NCBI GenBank assembly: GCA_001783465.1
Contig: MFMI01000016.1
Location: forward strand, 6,663 to 15,605
DNA from: Candidatus Kaiserbacteria bacterium RIFCSPLOWO2_02_FULL_54_13
GTDB lineage: Bacteria; Patescibacteriota; Minisyncoccia; Phycocordibacterales; Phycocordibacteraceae
DNA length: 8,943 bases
Direction: 5' to 3'
In this document: in pieces, positions 1 through 5,755 of the stretch
Numbering within the stretch: position 1 is the first letter of the stretch
Layout: every line of letters begins with the position of its first letter
Made by a program: the position numbers and the translations under genes
The notes under the pieces: generated by a model
Databases searched by the model: none
What the model was told of the DNA's origin: nothing
What the model saw: the letters and a program-made list of their open reading frames with translations, nothing else

Positions 1-263
1 GGCGCTGCCACGATGCCTACCGTTATCTGTGCCTTCATGTTCGCGAAGGTGACGGGACCGATGCCGCTCACCTTCTGTATGTCCTCAATGACTGCGAACG
101 GGCCGTTTTGAGTACGGAAATCAACGATAGCCGCGGCCTTTGAGGGGCCGATGCCGGGGAGGGTGTCAAGAAGTGTCGCATCGGCCGTATTGATGTTTAC
201 GAGCGCCGCATACGCAGTAAAAGGCAGTAAAACGGCTAGAGCGATCAGCCCGGCAGTGCGCAT
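1..263 (-). CDS. comEA: ComEA-like helix-hairpin-helix DNA-binding protein (3' end off window)
   Basis: Partial: 87 residues are visible and the gene runs off the left edge. The N-terminus is a typical signal peptide or anchor: MRT, then a hydrophobic stretch at 5-17 ending near AYA (18-20). A ComEA-type domain follows, with VNINTADATLLDTLPGIGP (22-40) and the second hairpin KVSGIGP (64-70). Paired PGIGP and SGIGP glycine-rich hairpins are the family signature. In competent bacteria ComEA is an envelope DNA receptor that passes incoming DNA to the ComEC channel. The ATG at 261-263 starts 8 nt after the stop of the upstream coupling ATPase, so the two are probably co-transcribed. No Shine-Dalgarno is visible, but a CATAAT hexamer (271-276, minus) ends 7 nt before the ATG. 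Family is confident. A role in DNA uptake is inferred from the family and the ATPase neighbour; ComEC is not in the window. Confidence 0.9.
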   Translation of the reverse strand, partial: MRTAGLIALAVLLPFTAYAALVNINTADATLLDTLPGIGPSKAAAIVDFRTQNGPFAVIEDIQKVSGIGPVTFANMKAQITVGIVAA

Positions 264-271
264 GAGTATTA

Positions 272-1981
272 TTATGTACCGCCCTTAAGCACGTCGCGCA
301 ATGTGTCTTCTGAGACCTCAAACGGCCGTTTCGGCGACTCTCTCCGCTCTAGCTGTGCCGGGACGGCAGGTTTGGGGTCGGGAACCGGAGGTTGGCTATT
401 GCGCGTAATCACGTCCGAGAGGGCCCCCTTCAGTGACTGTTGGTGTTGTTCGTGTTTCTTTTCTTTTTCTGCACCGCTTTTCATCGTCATGGTTCGCAAA
501 ATTGACTTTAAATCTTCAGTGCTTTTCTGCGGCTGAGAAGGGGGCGACGGACGTACAACAGGAGGACGGGACGGAAGCGGAGTTGCCGTGCGAGGCATAA
601 ACGGTCTGGCCGTTCCCTTTTGTGCGGGTTCGGATGTGCGAGGCACTTGCCTCTTTTTCATCCGCATATCCGGCGGCACTTCGGACGCCGCGCTTGCGGC
701 AAGCTCTTGTATGATAGCGTTCTCTATGTTCGCGCGTGGCGCCGTGAATCGTTCGCGCGAAGAATCAATGACCTGTTCGCGATAGGATACTTTTGGCGAT
801 TCTATCGGCGGAATGGTGACGGCAGAGAACGGTACTGACCCGACACCATCTATCATAAGCGTGAGGTAGACCTGTCGGCGGTCTAATCCGACGACGTCTT
901 CTTTGGTGAACTGCGGCATAAAAATGGTCTCCAGCACTTCGGCATCAAAGGGTCCGACGCGAAAGACGACGGTGGTGCCGACGTTGCCGAAGACGGCGTC
1001 GCGCACCTCTTCTTCCATCTGTTCTATATATTGGTGCGCGATGACGAGATTCAATTTATATTTGCGCGACTCGGAGAGGATTTCTGCAAATGTCTGGTTT
1101 GCAAAATTCTGGAATTCGTCAACGTAGAAATAGAAGTGCGGAAGCTTTGCGAGTTCGCCCGCGGGGAGATTCGCCCGGCTCATCGCGGCGAGGAAAATGC
1201 GCGTGGTGAGCATAGAGCCCAAGAGGCGCATGTTCGTCTCCCCCACGAGGCCCTTGGAGAGATTAATGATGAGTATCTTCTTCTTGTCCATCATTTCTCT
1301 GATGTCAAACGAAGATTTCGGCTGGCCGATGATATTCCGTATGAGCGGGTTGCCGGTAAACTGGCCGACCTTGTTCTGGATGGCGGGCGTCGCTTCCTGG
1401 GTATAGCGGTCGCCGTAATTGGCGAATTCTTTCGTCCAGAAGTCCTTCACGACCGGGTCCTTCACGTTGTCCACCACCTTCCTCCGATACTCTTTGTCGG
1501 TATACATCCGGTTGACGCCGAGCAGGGTCGCGCCCGGATATTCAAGAAGGGCGAGGAGCGTGTTCGTAAGAATATATTCCATGCGCGCGCTCCACGCGTC
1601 CTCCCAAATCTTCTTGAAGGTTGCCATGAGGCCGGAGACCACCAGGTGGCGTTTATCGTAGCCCACGTCCTCCATCACGTTGAAGGCGATGGGGTGCTCC
1701 ATATCAAACGGAGCGAAGTAGACGACGTCCTTGATGCGATTCTCGGGGATGTAGTCCAGAAGCCGGTCAACCGTGCCTCCGTGCGGGTCAATGAAGGCGA
1801 AGCCTTCGCCGTTGCGCAGGTCCTGGATCGCCATGTTCTCCAGCAGGGTGGACTTGCCCATCCCGGTCTTGCCGATGACGTACATGTGGCGGTCGCGGTC
1901 CTTGGACTTGATGCCGAAAGGGATATACTTCCCGCGCGCATCGGTAGCCGCGAAGTAGGTAACGCGTTCTGGATTCTCCAT
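272..1981 (-). CDS. VirD4/TraG-type coupling ATPase (type IV secretion / DNA transfer), soluble CPR form
   Basis: A 569-residue P-loop ATPase of the VirD4/TraG/HerA-FtsK superfamily, whose members pump DNA or couple substrates to type IV secretion channels. Walker A is GKTGMGKST (37-45), followed by FAFIDPHGG (61-69). Walker B is FYFYVDEFQNF (283-293), and the sensor-like Gln lies in IAHQY (314-318). Unlike classical VirD4 there are no N-terminal membrane helices, so membrane attachment would need a partner; the 50-residue membrane protein just upstream is a candidate (inference). After about residue 435 the protein becomes a Pro/Arg/Ser-rich, probably disordered tail with three short L-K/R-x-hydrophobic-L helices near 491-495, 517-521 and 561-565. 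The start ATG (1979-1981) is preceded by TGATATACT, whose TATACT ends 8 nt upstream. The nearest Shine-Dalgarno-like sequence is only a weak AGAG. Fold and ATPase role are confident; the transported substrate is unknown. Confidence 0.88.
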   Translation of the reverse strand: MENPERVTYFAATDARGKYIPFGIKSKDRDRHMYVIGKTGMGKSTLLENMAIQDLRNGEGFAFIDPHGGTVDRLLDYIPENRIKDVVYFAPFDMEHPIAFNVMEDVGYDKRHLVVSGLMATFKKIWEDAWSARMEYILTNTLLALLEYPGATLLGVNRMYTDKEYRRKVVDNVKDPVVKDFWTKEFANYGDRYTQEATPAIQNKVGQFTGNPLIRNIIGQPKSSFDIREMMDKKKILIINLSKGLVGETNMRLLGSMLTTRIFLAAMSRANLPAGELAKLPHFYFYVDEFQNFANQTFAEILSESRKYKLNLVIAHQYIEQMEEEVRDAVFGNVGTTVVFRVGPFDAEVLETIFMPQFTKEDVVGLDRRQVYLTLMIDGVGSVPFSAVTIPPIESPKVSYREQVIDSSRERFTAPRANIENAIIQELAASAASEVPPDMRMKKRQVPRTSEPAQKGTARPFMPRTATPLPSRPPVVRPSPPSQPQKSTEDLKSILRTMTMKSGAEKEKKHEQHQQSLKGALSDVITRNSQPPVPDPKPAVPAQLERRESPKRPFEVSEDTLRDVLKGGT

Positions 1982-1989
1982 TACGCTCT

Positions 1990-1998
1990 AGTATATCA
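1990..1998 (-). promoter_or_regulatory. Extended -10-like element TGATATACT before the coupling ATPase gene
   Basis: TGATATACT matches an extended -10 box (TGn plus a TATAAT-like hexamer) and ends 8 nt before the ATG at 1981. Initiation 6-8 nt after the box would give an mRNA with almost no 5' leader. A -35 match is poor (TTCATA at 2012-2017, 16-nt spacer). The same 9-mer precedes the next gene upstream. Function is inferred. Confidence 0.45.
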
Positions 1999-2003
1999 AA
2001 ATC

Positions 2004-2156
2004 TTACTCCCTATGAACACGCAACGAGAGGCCGATGCCGAGGACGCACGCGCCGAAGATAATTGAGAGCAGGTGGCGAAATGACATCGGCAATCCTGAA
2101 AACGGCACGAGAATAACGAGAATGCCGAGAACGATAAGCATGCTTGGGCGGGACAT
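2004..2156 (-). CDS. Small two-helix membrane protein, function unknown (50 aa)
   Basis: A 50-residue open frame from ATG at 2154-2156 to TAA at 2004-2006. It has two hydrophobic segments, about 5-20 (after MSRPS) and 28-45, joined by a short loop GLPMSFRHL (21-29), and a basic end RVHRE. This fits a helical-hairpin inner-membrane protein. It lies between rsmI (12-nt gap) and the coupling ATPase (22-nt gap), all on minus, so it is probably in their transcript. Because the ATPase lacks membrane helices, an anchoring role is possible, but nothing in the sequence proves it. No Shine-Dalgarno is present; TGATATACT ends 6 nt before the ATG, and its TGA is also the rsmI stop codon. The tight fit between neighbours and the clean hydrophobic pattern support a real gene. 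I do not recognise a named family. Confidence 0.72.
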   Translation of the reverse strand: MSRPSMLIVLGILVILVPFSGLPMSFRHLLSIIFGACVLGIGLSLRVHRE

Positions 2157-2162
2157 AGGTGA

Positions 2163-2171
2163 AGTATATCA
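2163..2171 (-). promoter_or_regulatory. Extended -10-like element TGATATACT before the 50-aa membrane protein
   Basis: TGATATACT ends 6 nt before the ATG at 2156. A -35-like TTGTCG (4 of 6 matches to TTGACA) lies at 2186-2191, with exactly 17 nt between the hexamers. The TGA of the element is the stop codon of rsmI, so the promoter is built into the gene end. Initiation at the usual distance would fall on or next to the ATG (leaderless). Confidence 0.5.
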
Positions 2172-2855
2172 GGGCTCTACAATGACGACAAACTCGCCAC
2201 GGATGGTGGAGGGATGAGCGGAGAAATGCGCCAGTAATTCAGCGGGCGTACCGGCAATGACTTCTTCGTGGATCTTGGTGAGCTCGCGCGCGATGGTAAC
2301 GTGTGACACTTTCAGCGTCTCAAGCTCTTTCAGTAATTTCAATATGCGATGCGGCGATTCATAGAGCACGGTAGGGAACTCGTTCGCCGCAATTTTTTTA
2401 AGCAACGTTTGCCTTCCCTTCTTGTGCGGCAAGAAGCCCAGGAAGGTGAATTCTGACGAATCAATTCCCGCGACCGAGAGTGCCGCGGTGAGCGCCGAGG
2501 GCCCCGGTATCGCCTCAATTAACACACCAACATCCTTGAGTATGTAAGGATGTTCTCGTACTGCCTTCACGAGGCGTGCACCGGGATCAGAAATGCCGGG
2601 CGTACCCGCGTCACTCACGAGCACGACGTGCTCGCCCGCTTCAAGCCGGGCGATTATTTCATTTGCTTTTTTTATTTCTGTCGCCGCATCAAGCCGTTGC
2701 AATGACTTCTTAATTTGATAGCGCGCTAAAAGCTTCGCCGTAAGGCGAGTATCTTCGGCATAGATGACGTCGCACTCCTTCAGCGTTCGCAGAGCGCGGA
2801 GCGTGATGTCCTCCAAGTTCCCTATCGGCGTCGCAACCACGGAAAGTTTACCCAT
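2169..2855 (-). CDS. rsmI: 16S rRNA (cytidine-1402-2'-O)-methyltransferase RsmI, short form
   Basis: A 228-residue SAM-dependent methylase of the tetrapyrrole-methylase fold. RsmI 2'-O-methylates C1402 of 16S rRNA, next to the decoding centre in helix 44. Visible motifs in order: VVATPIGNLEDITLRAL (6-22), AEDTR (33-37), LVSDAGTPGISDPG (79-92), the SAM-site IPGPSALTAAL (116-126), FLGFLP (138-143), YESPHR (165-170) and ARELTKIHEE (189-198). It ends at RGEFVVIVEP (219-228), the end of the catalytic fold, so the C-terminal extension of longer homologues (E. coli is about 286 aa) is absent. About 7 residues appear inserted at 101-109 relative to the E. coli protein, and this stretch is encoded by a perfect inverted repeat (2529-2554). 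It is the first gene of the left minus-strand group. Its start at 2855 has only a weak AGG touching the ATG. Confidence 0.94.
   Translation of the reverse strand: MGKLSVVATPIGNLEDITLRALRTLKECDVIYAEDTRLTAKLLARYQIKKSLQRLDAATEIKKANEIIARLEAGEHVVLVSDAGTPGISDPGARLVKAVREHPYILKDVGVLIEAIPGPSALTAALSVAGIDSSEFTFLGFLPHKKGRQTLLKKIAANEFPTVLYESPHRILKLLKELETLKVSHVTIARELTKIHEEVIAGTPAELLAHFSAHPSTIRGEFVVIVEP
2529..2554. repeat. In-frame 9-bp inverted repeat within rsmI
   Basis: Arms AACATCCTT (2529-2537) and AAGGATGTT (2546-2554) are perfect complements around an 8-nt loop. On the coding strand they encode EHPYILKDV, a stretch that looks inserted relative to the family, between the SDAGTPGISDPG and IPGPSALT motifs. 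Confidence 0.8.
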
Positions 2856-2891
2856 CCTGTCACTCTACCTTACTCGCTTGTGGATATCACA

Positions 2892-2919
2892 TTGACTTAT
2901 ACGCTTAGGACGATATAAT
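2892..2919 (+). promoter_or_regulatory. Sigma70-type promoter for the 87-aa orphan gene
   Basis: The -35 is TTGACT (2892-2897, 5 of 6) and the -10 is TATAAT (2914-2919, perfect), with a 16-nt spacer. Transcription would start near 2926, giving a leader of about 55 nt. This is the strongest promoter match in the window. Confidence 0.85.
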
Positions 2920-2967
2920 ATACTGCGGAGCATCATTTCTGACCCACTACTGTTATTATTGTGAACG

Positions 2968-2972
2968 AGGAG
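2968..2972 (+). promoter_or_regulatory. Shine-Dalgarno AGGAG for the 87-aa orphan gene
   Basis: AGGAG lies 8 nt before the ATG at 2981, an ideal spacing that fixes the start. It is the best Shine-Dalgarno in the window, and it is notable because the 16S tail in this window lacks the complementary CCTCC core. Confidence 0.7.
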
Positions 2973-2980
2973 AAATTGCT

Positions 2981-3244
2981 ATGGATACGGAATACACCCT
3001 TGGGGCGGTAGAGAAGGCCCGTGAATTATTTGCCCTTCTGCTTGCGGACCGCTCGCCATTCACGCTGACGCAGGACACGTATGAACAGTTCGGGATTTTC
3101 GCTCTCCCCGACGATCTTCTCGAATTGTGTCGGCAAGTGCGTGCGGAAATTGAAGAGACGGAGCAATACCGGCTTTCTCCTACCCAAACCAGCATTGAGT
3201 TCTTCAGTGTCGCAAACAGGATGCACCTTCTGATCATCACCTGA
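2981..3244 (+). CDS. Small acidic orphan protein, function unknown (87 aa)
   Basis: I do not recognise a family. The 87-residue product is soluble-looking, acidic and likely mostly helical: a first helix around 7-22 (GAVEKARELFALLLAD), a second around 44-61 (DDLLELCRQVRAEIEETE), and a hydrophobic C-terminal end MHLLIIT (81-87). There is one Cys (50) and no signal peptide or convincing membrane helix. It is the only plus-strand protein gene here and sits alone between two minus-strand operons. It has its own near-consensus promoter, an AGGAG Shine-Dalgarno 8 nt before the ATG and an intrinsic terminator after the stop, which together argue that it is real and well expressed. The regulatory frame is certain by eye; the function is open. 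Confidence 0.8.
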   Translation: MDTEYTLGAVEKARELFALLLADRSPFTLTQDTYEQFGIFALPDDLLELCRQVRAEIEETEQYRLSPTQTSIEFFSVANRMHLLIIT

Positions 3245-3261
3245 GCTCAGGCGTGAGATTC

Positions 3262-3293
3262 AAAACGGTCCCTTCGGGGACCGTCATTTTTTT
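3262..3293. terminator. Bidirectional intrinsic terminator with UUCG loop
   Basis: A perfect 8-bp stem ACGGTCCC (3265-3272) / GGGACCGT (3277-3284) encloses TTCG. On plus it is followed by seven T (3287-3293) and ends the 87-aa gene. On minus it is followed by TTTT (3265-3262) and ends the mur operon; the murC stop codon (3284-3286) touches the stem. It is shared by convergent genes. Confidence 0.9.
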
Positions 3294-4561
3294 ACGAGTG
3301 TGTCGGCGATTTTATAGATGTCGCCCGCGCCCATGGTGATGATAGTGTCGCCCGCTTCGACCTCGCCAAGTTCGCGTTCAATAGCATCAAAATCGAGTGC
3401 AGTCGCTTCCGTGCCAGTCGCGCGAATACGCTCGGCGAGGATTTCACTTGAGATAGAGCCGTCGTCTACCTCGCGTGCAGGATAGATAGGCGCGATGAAT
3501 ATCTGATCGGCGTCGCTAAATGCGGTAGCGAATTCACCAAGTAAGTCTCGCGTGCGGCTGTAGAGATGGGGATGGAATGCGACTGTTATCTGTCCTTTTA
3601 CCTTAGCCCGTAGTGCCTGTAGGGTCGCTTTTACAGCTGTGGGATGGTGGGCGTAATCGTCATACACGTCTGCGCCCCTCATTGTCTTCCCTTTGTATTC
3701 AAATCGGCGCCACGTGCCGAGAAATGAGGCGAGCGAATCAGAAATTGTTGCATTAGAAATCGTCGGGAGAGCAACCCGTGCGGCCGCCGCGGCCGCACGG
3801 GCATTGTTCTGGTTGAATTCCCCCGGAAGACGCAGTGCGTATGCGGGTTCTTGTGCGTAATCAATAATTCTTGCCTTGGCGTGTGCGAGCAGGGGCGCGA
3901 TATTTTTATCATTCGGATTCGTGACAATCGCGCCGTCTGCAGGCACTTTCTCAATCGCTTTTCTGAATGTCTCCTGCAGTGCCGTAAGCGAGGGGAACCA
4001 GTCCGTATGGTCCCACTCAAGATTGGTAATGACGAGTACCGTGGGCGAGAGCTCCAGCAAGTGGTCGCGATATTCGCACGCCTCCACAACAAAAATATCA
4101 GAATCGCCATGCAAATAATTAGAACCAAAATCTTTCACAATAGAGCCCACAATCGCTGTCGGCGACGCTCCTGCATCCTTCAATATTTTCGCGAGCATAC
4201 CGGTCGTCGTCGTCTTCCCGTGCGTGCCCGCAACCGCAATTGTCTTCTTCCCTTTTGACACTTCACCTAACATTCCGAAGTATGACTTCTGTGGAATCCC
4301 GCGCCGAACTGCTTCTGCGCGTTCTACATTGTCCGAATGTGCGGCATCAGTATATACGACCAGTTCCGTATCTTTTGGAATATTTTCAGCGTTGTACCCG
4401 ATCGTTACCGGTATACCCAATCTTTCTACCGCGTCCAATGTAGGGAATCGCACGTTATCCGAACCGGTTATCCGGGCTCCTCCGCGAAATAGCATCTGCG
4501 CGAGCGCAGACATTCCGACACCAGCTATACCAACAAAATGGACTTTCTTTCCCTTTTCCAT
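3284..4561 (-). CDS. murC: UDP-N-acetylmuramate--L-alanine ligase MurC
   Basis: A 425-residue cytoplasmic Mur ligase that adds L-Ala to UDP-MurNAc with ATP, the first amino-acid step of peptidoglycan. The N-terminal Rossmann motif is VHFVGIAGVGMSALA (7-21), the P-loop AGTHGKTTTT (111-120), the acidic metal site VVEACEY (158-164), then TNLEWDH (179-185), YDDYAHHPT (300-308), the MurC-type FHPHLYSRTRDLLGEFA (329-345) and MGAGDIYKI (410-418). The central stretch (EACEY, NLEWDHTDWF) recalls the recycling ligase Mpl, but the C-terminal domain is MurC-like, so MurC is preferred. It is the last gene of the operon, 4 nt after murI and just before the terminator. The ATG at 4561 has no good Shine-Dalgarno (AGG at 4 nt); translation may depend on the upstream gene. 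A 27-nt near-perfect palindrome lies in the Ala-rich stretch (3775-3801). Confidence 0.94.
   Translation of the reverse strand: MEKGKKVHFVGIAGVGMSALAQMLFRGGARITGSDNVRFPTLDAVERLGIPVTIGYNAENIPKDTELVVYTDAAHSDNVERAEAVRRGIPQKSYFGMLGEVSKGKKTIAVAGTHGKTTTTGMLAKILKDAGASPTAIVGSIVKDFGSNYLHGDSDIFVVEACEYRDHLLELSPTVLVITNLEWDHTDWFPSLTALQETFRKAIEKVPADGAIVTNPNDKNIAPLLAHAKARIIDYAQEPAYALRLPGEFNQNNARAAAAAARVALPTISNATISDSLASFLGTWRRFEYKGKTMRGADVYDDYAHHPTAVKATLQALRAKVKGQITVAFHPHLYSRTRDLLGEFATAFSDADQIFIAPIYPAREVDDGSISSEILAERIRATGTEATALDFDAIERELGEVEAGDTIITMGAGDIYKIADTLVKK
3775..3801. repeat. 27-nt GC-rich palindrome inside murC
   Basis: Perfect 13-bp arms (3775-3787 and 3789-3801, starting CCCGTGCGGCC) flank a single central base. 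They encode ARAAAAAAR of MurC (254-262). The family is often Ala-rich here, so this is not an obvious insertion, yet the symmetry is complete. Confidence 0.8.
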
Positions 4562-4565
4562 ACGC

Positions 4566-5324
4566 CTAATCTAACATCTCTATGACATAGGAGGCATCGG
4601 GGAGCATCGCCGCCACGTGAGAGCGGAACTGCGGCGTATCTCTGCTCACGAGGAGCCGAAGCTTGCCGTCGCCGACCTCCCGCGGCCAGAGTTGCCGCTT
4701 GACACGGCTCGCAACCGCCTCTGCCGGGTCAAAAAACGGTACGTCTCCGAGTACCTTGCGGAAGGAGACCAACGCGAGCGGATAGTGCGTGCAGGCGAGG
4801 ATGAGAGCGCCATATTTCTTCATGTCACGCGTAGCGAACACGGCCGCGATCAATCGTTCCTGGTCTATCGTGGAGATGCCGAATTCTATCGCGCCGGCGA
4901 GTTTTGGGATGGCAACCGTGTCAATCTCAATGCCGAGCATCTGAAAAGCGTTTTGGTAGAGTTCAGAGAAGATGGTTGCGGGCGTGGCCGCAAGCAGAAT
5001 GGGCTTTTTGAAATCTTTAAAAGAGCTTACCGTCGGACCGACCATTTCAATGAGGTTCTGCTGTGCGAGTCCGAGCACGTCAAAGAGCGAGATCGCGAGC
5101 GAGGCCGAGACGCTATTGCAGGCGCTCACGATGCTGGTCGCGCCGCGCGCCTGGAGGACGCGGATGCTGTTCACCGTGAGCCGCGAGAGCTCTTCGCGCG
5201 ACTTTTCGCCATAGGGCGCATTTTTGATATCGCCGAAGTAGAGAATGTCCGCCGAGGGCATCTGCTCGCGTATCGCCTTCAGCACCGTCAGCCCGCCGCT
5301 TCCTGAATCAAAGATACCGATCAT
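4566..5324 (-). CDS. murI: Glutamate racemase MurI
   Basis: A 252-residue cofactor-independent racemase that makes D-glutamate from L-glutamate, the substrate MurD adds to UDP-MurNAc-L-Ala. Motifs: GIFDSGSGGLTVL (3-15, catalytic-site Asp and Ser), YFGDIKNAPYGEKS (29-42), first catalytic Cys in SACNSVSA (67-74, Cys69) and second in LACTHYPL (176-183, Cys178). Both catalytic cysteines are present and the length is slightly below the usual 255-285, so the enzyme looks intact. The ATG overlaps the stop of the PAP2-like gene upstream (ATGA), implying translational coupling, and murC follows after 4 nt. The order murD...murI-murC places D-Glu supply with its consumer. Identification is secure from the motif set. 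Confidence 0.95.
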   Translation of the reverse strand: MIGIFDSGSGGLTVLKAIREQMPSADILYFGDIKNAPYGEKSREELSRLTVNSIRVLQARGATSIVSACNSVSASLAISLFDVLGLAQQNLIEMVGPTVSSFKDFKKPILLAATPATIFSELYQNAFQMLGIEIDTVAIPKLAGAIEFGISTIDQERLIAAVFATRDMKKYGALILACTHYPLALVSFRKVLGDVPFFDPAEAVASRVKRQLWPREVGDGKLRLLVSRDTPQFRSHVAAMLPDASYVIEMLD

Positions 5325-5755
5325 AAGAAAAAAGTCGTCATTACGAAACCGACAGCTATTCCGACAAAACCGCCACTGATTATTTCAAATAACGAATGCC
5401 CGCTAAAGGAAAGGAGACGCTCTTCGACGACGATTTTCTGTAGTGAAGAATCGTTGCTTTGCATGAAATATTCTTCAAACAATACTTGGCGTTTTTTATC
5501 CTCAAGCAGACCATAGATTAGAAGTAGAGAAACAATCACTCCAAAACCAAACAATAAGTTCATGCCATCATATTTCCAGATTACATAAAGAGCACTTGTA
5601 AGAGCCGCTGTGTGGCTACTTGGGAAACCTCCTATCCAAAAACTTGGCCATAAAAAAGAACGCGGTTTGCGCTCATCTTTACTCAAATAAAACCAAATTA
5701 CTTTTATAAATTGAGTTACCACAATGGCAACAAAGAAAACGATTATGATTTCCAT
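5321..5755 (-). CDS. Divergent PAP2 / DUF212 family membrane protein
   Basis: A 144-residue integral membrane protein with hydrophobic segments at about 3-22, 48-62, 66-84 and 126-143. The signature IGGFPSSHTAALTSA (41-55) corresponds to the GGMPSSHSA motif of the DUF212 family, and GHSLFEIISGGFVGI (119-133) to its second motif (GHTPLEVxxG). DUF212 is related to the PAP2 acid phosphatases, which dephosphorylate lipid phosphates. In a peptidoglycan operon, an undecaprenyl-phosphate or -diphosphate substrate is an attractive guess, but this family's activity is not established. It overlaps pgeF upstream by 13 nt and murI downstream by 4 nt (ATGA). Its DNA is clearly AT-richer than the neighbouring murI and murD, and a typical Shine-Dalgarno is missing. 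Confidence 0.85.
   Translation of the reverse strand: MEIIIVFFVAIVVTQFIKVIWFYLSKDERKPRSFLWPSFWIGGFPSSHTAALTSALYVIWKYDGMNLLFGFGVIVSLLLIYGLLEDKKRQVLFEEYFMQSNDSSLQKIVVEERLLSFSGHSLFEIISGGFVGIAVGFVMTTFFL

Noticed and set aside
1031..2062. A 343-codon open frame on plus
   Set aside because: It is antisense to the Walker A and core region of the coupling ATPase, is rich in His, Val and Arg as typical of GC-rich shadow frames, and has no family motif or ribosome site.
2956..3240. Minus-strand frames opposite the 87-aa gene
   Set aside because: The plus frame has promoter, Shine-Dalgarno and terminator; the minus frames are low-complexity Ser/Arg-rich shadows.
3284..4561. Mpl (murein tripeptide recycling ligase) instead of MurC
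   Set aside because: The C-terminal domain has the MurC-type FHPHLYSRTRDL and the gene sits with murI and murD; only the central segment is Mpl-like.
4617..5306. A 229-codon open frame on plus
   Set aside because: It is the antisense shadow of murI, whose catalytic motifs are complete on minus; the product is Arg/Glu-rich without a domain.
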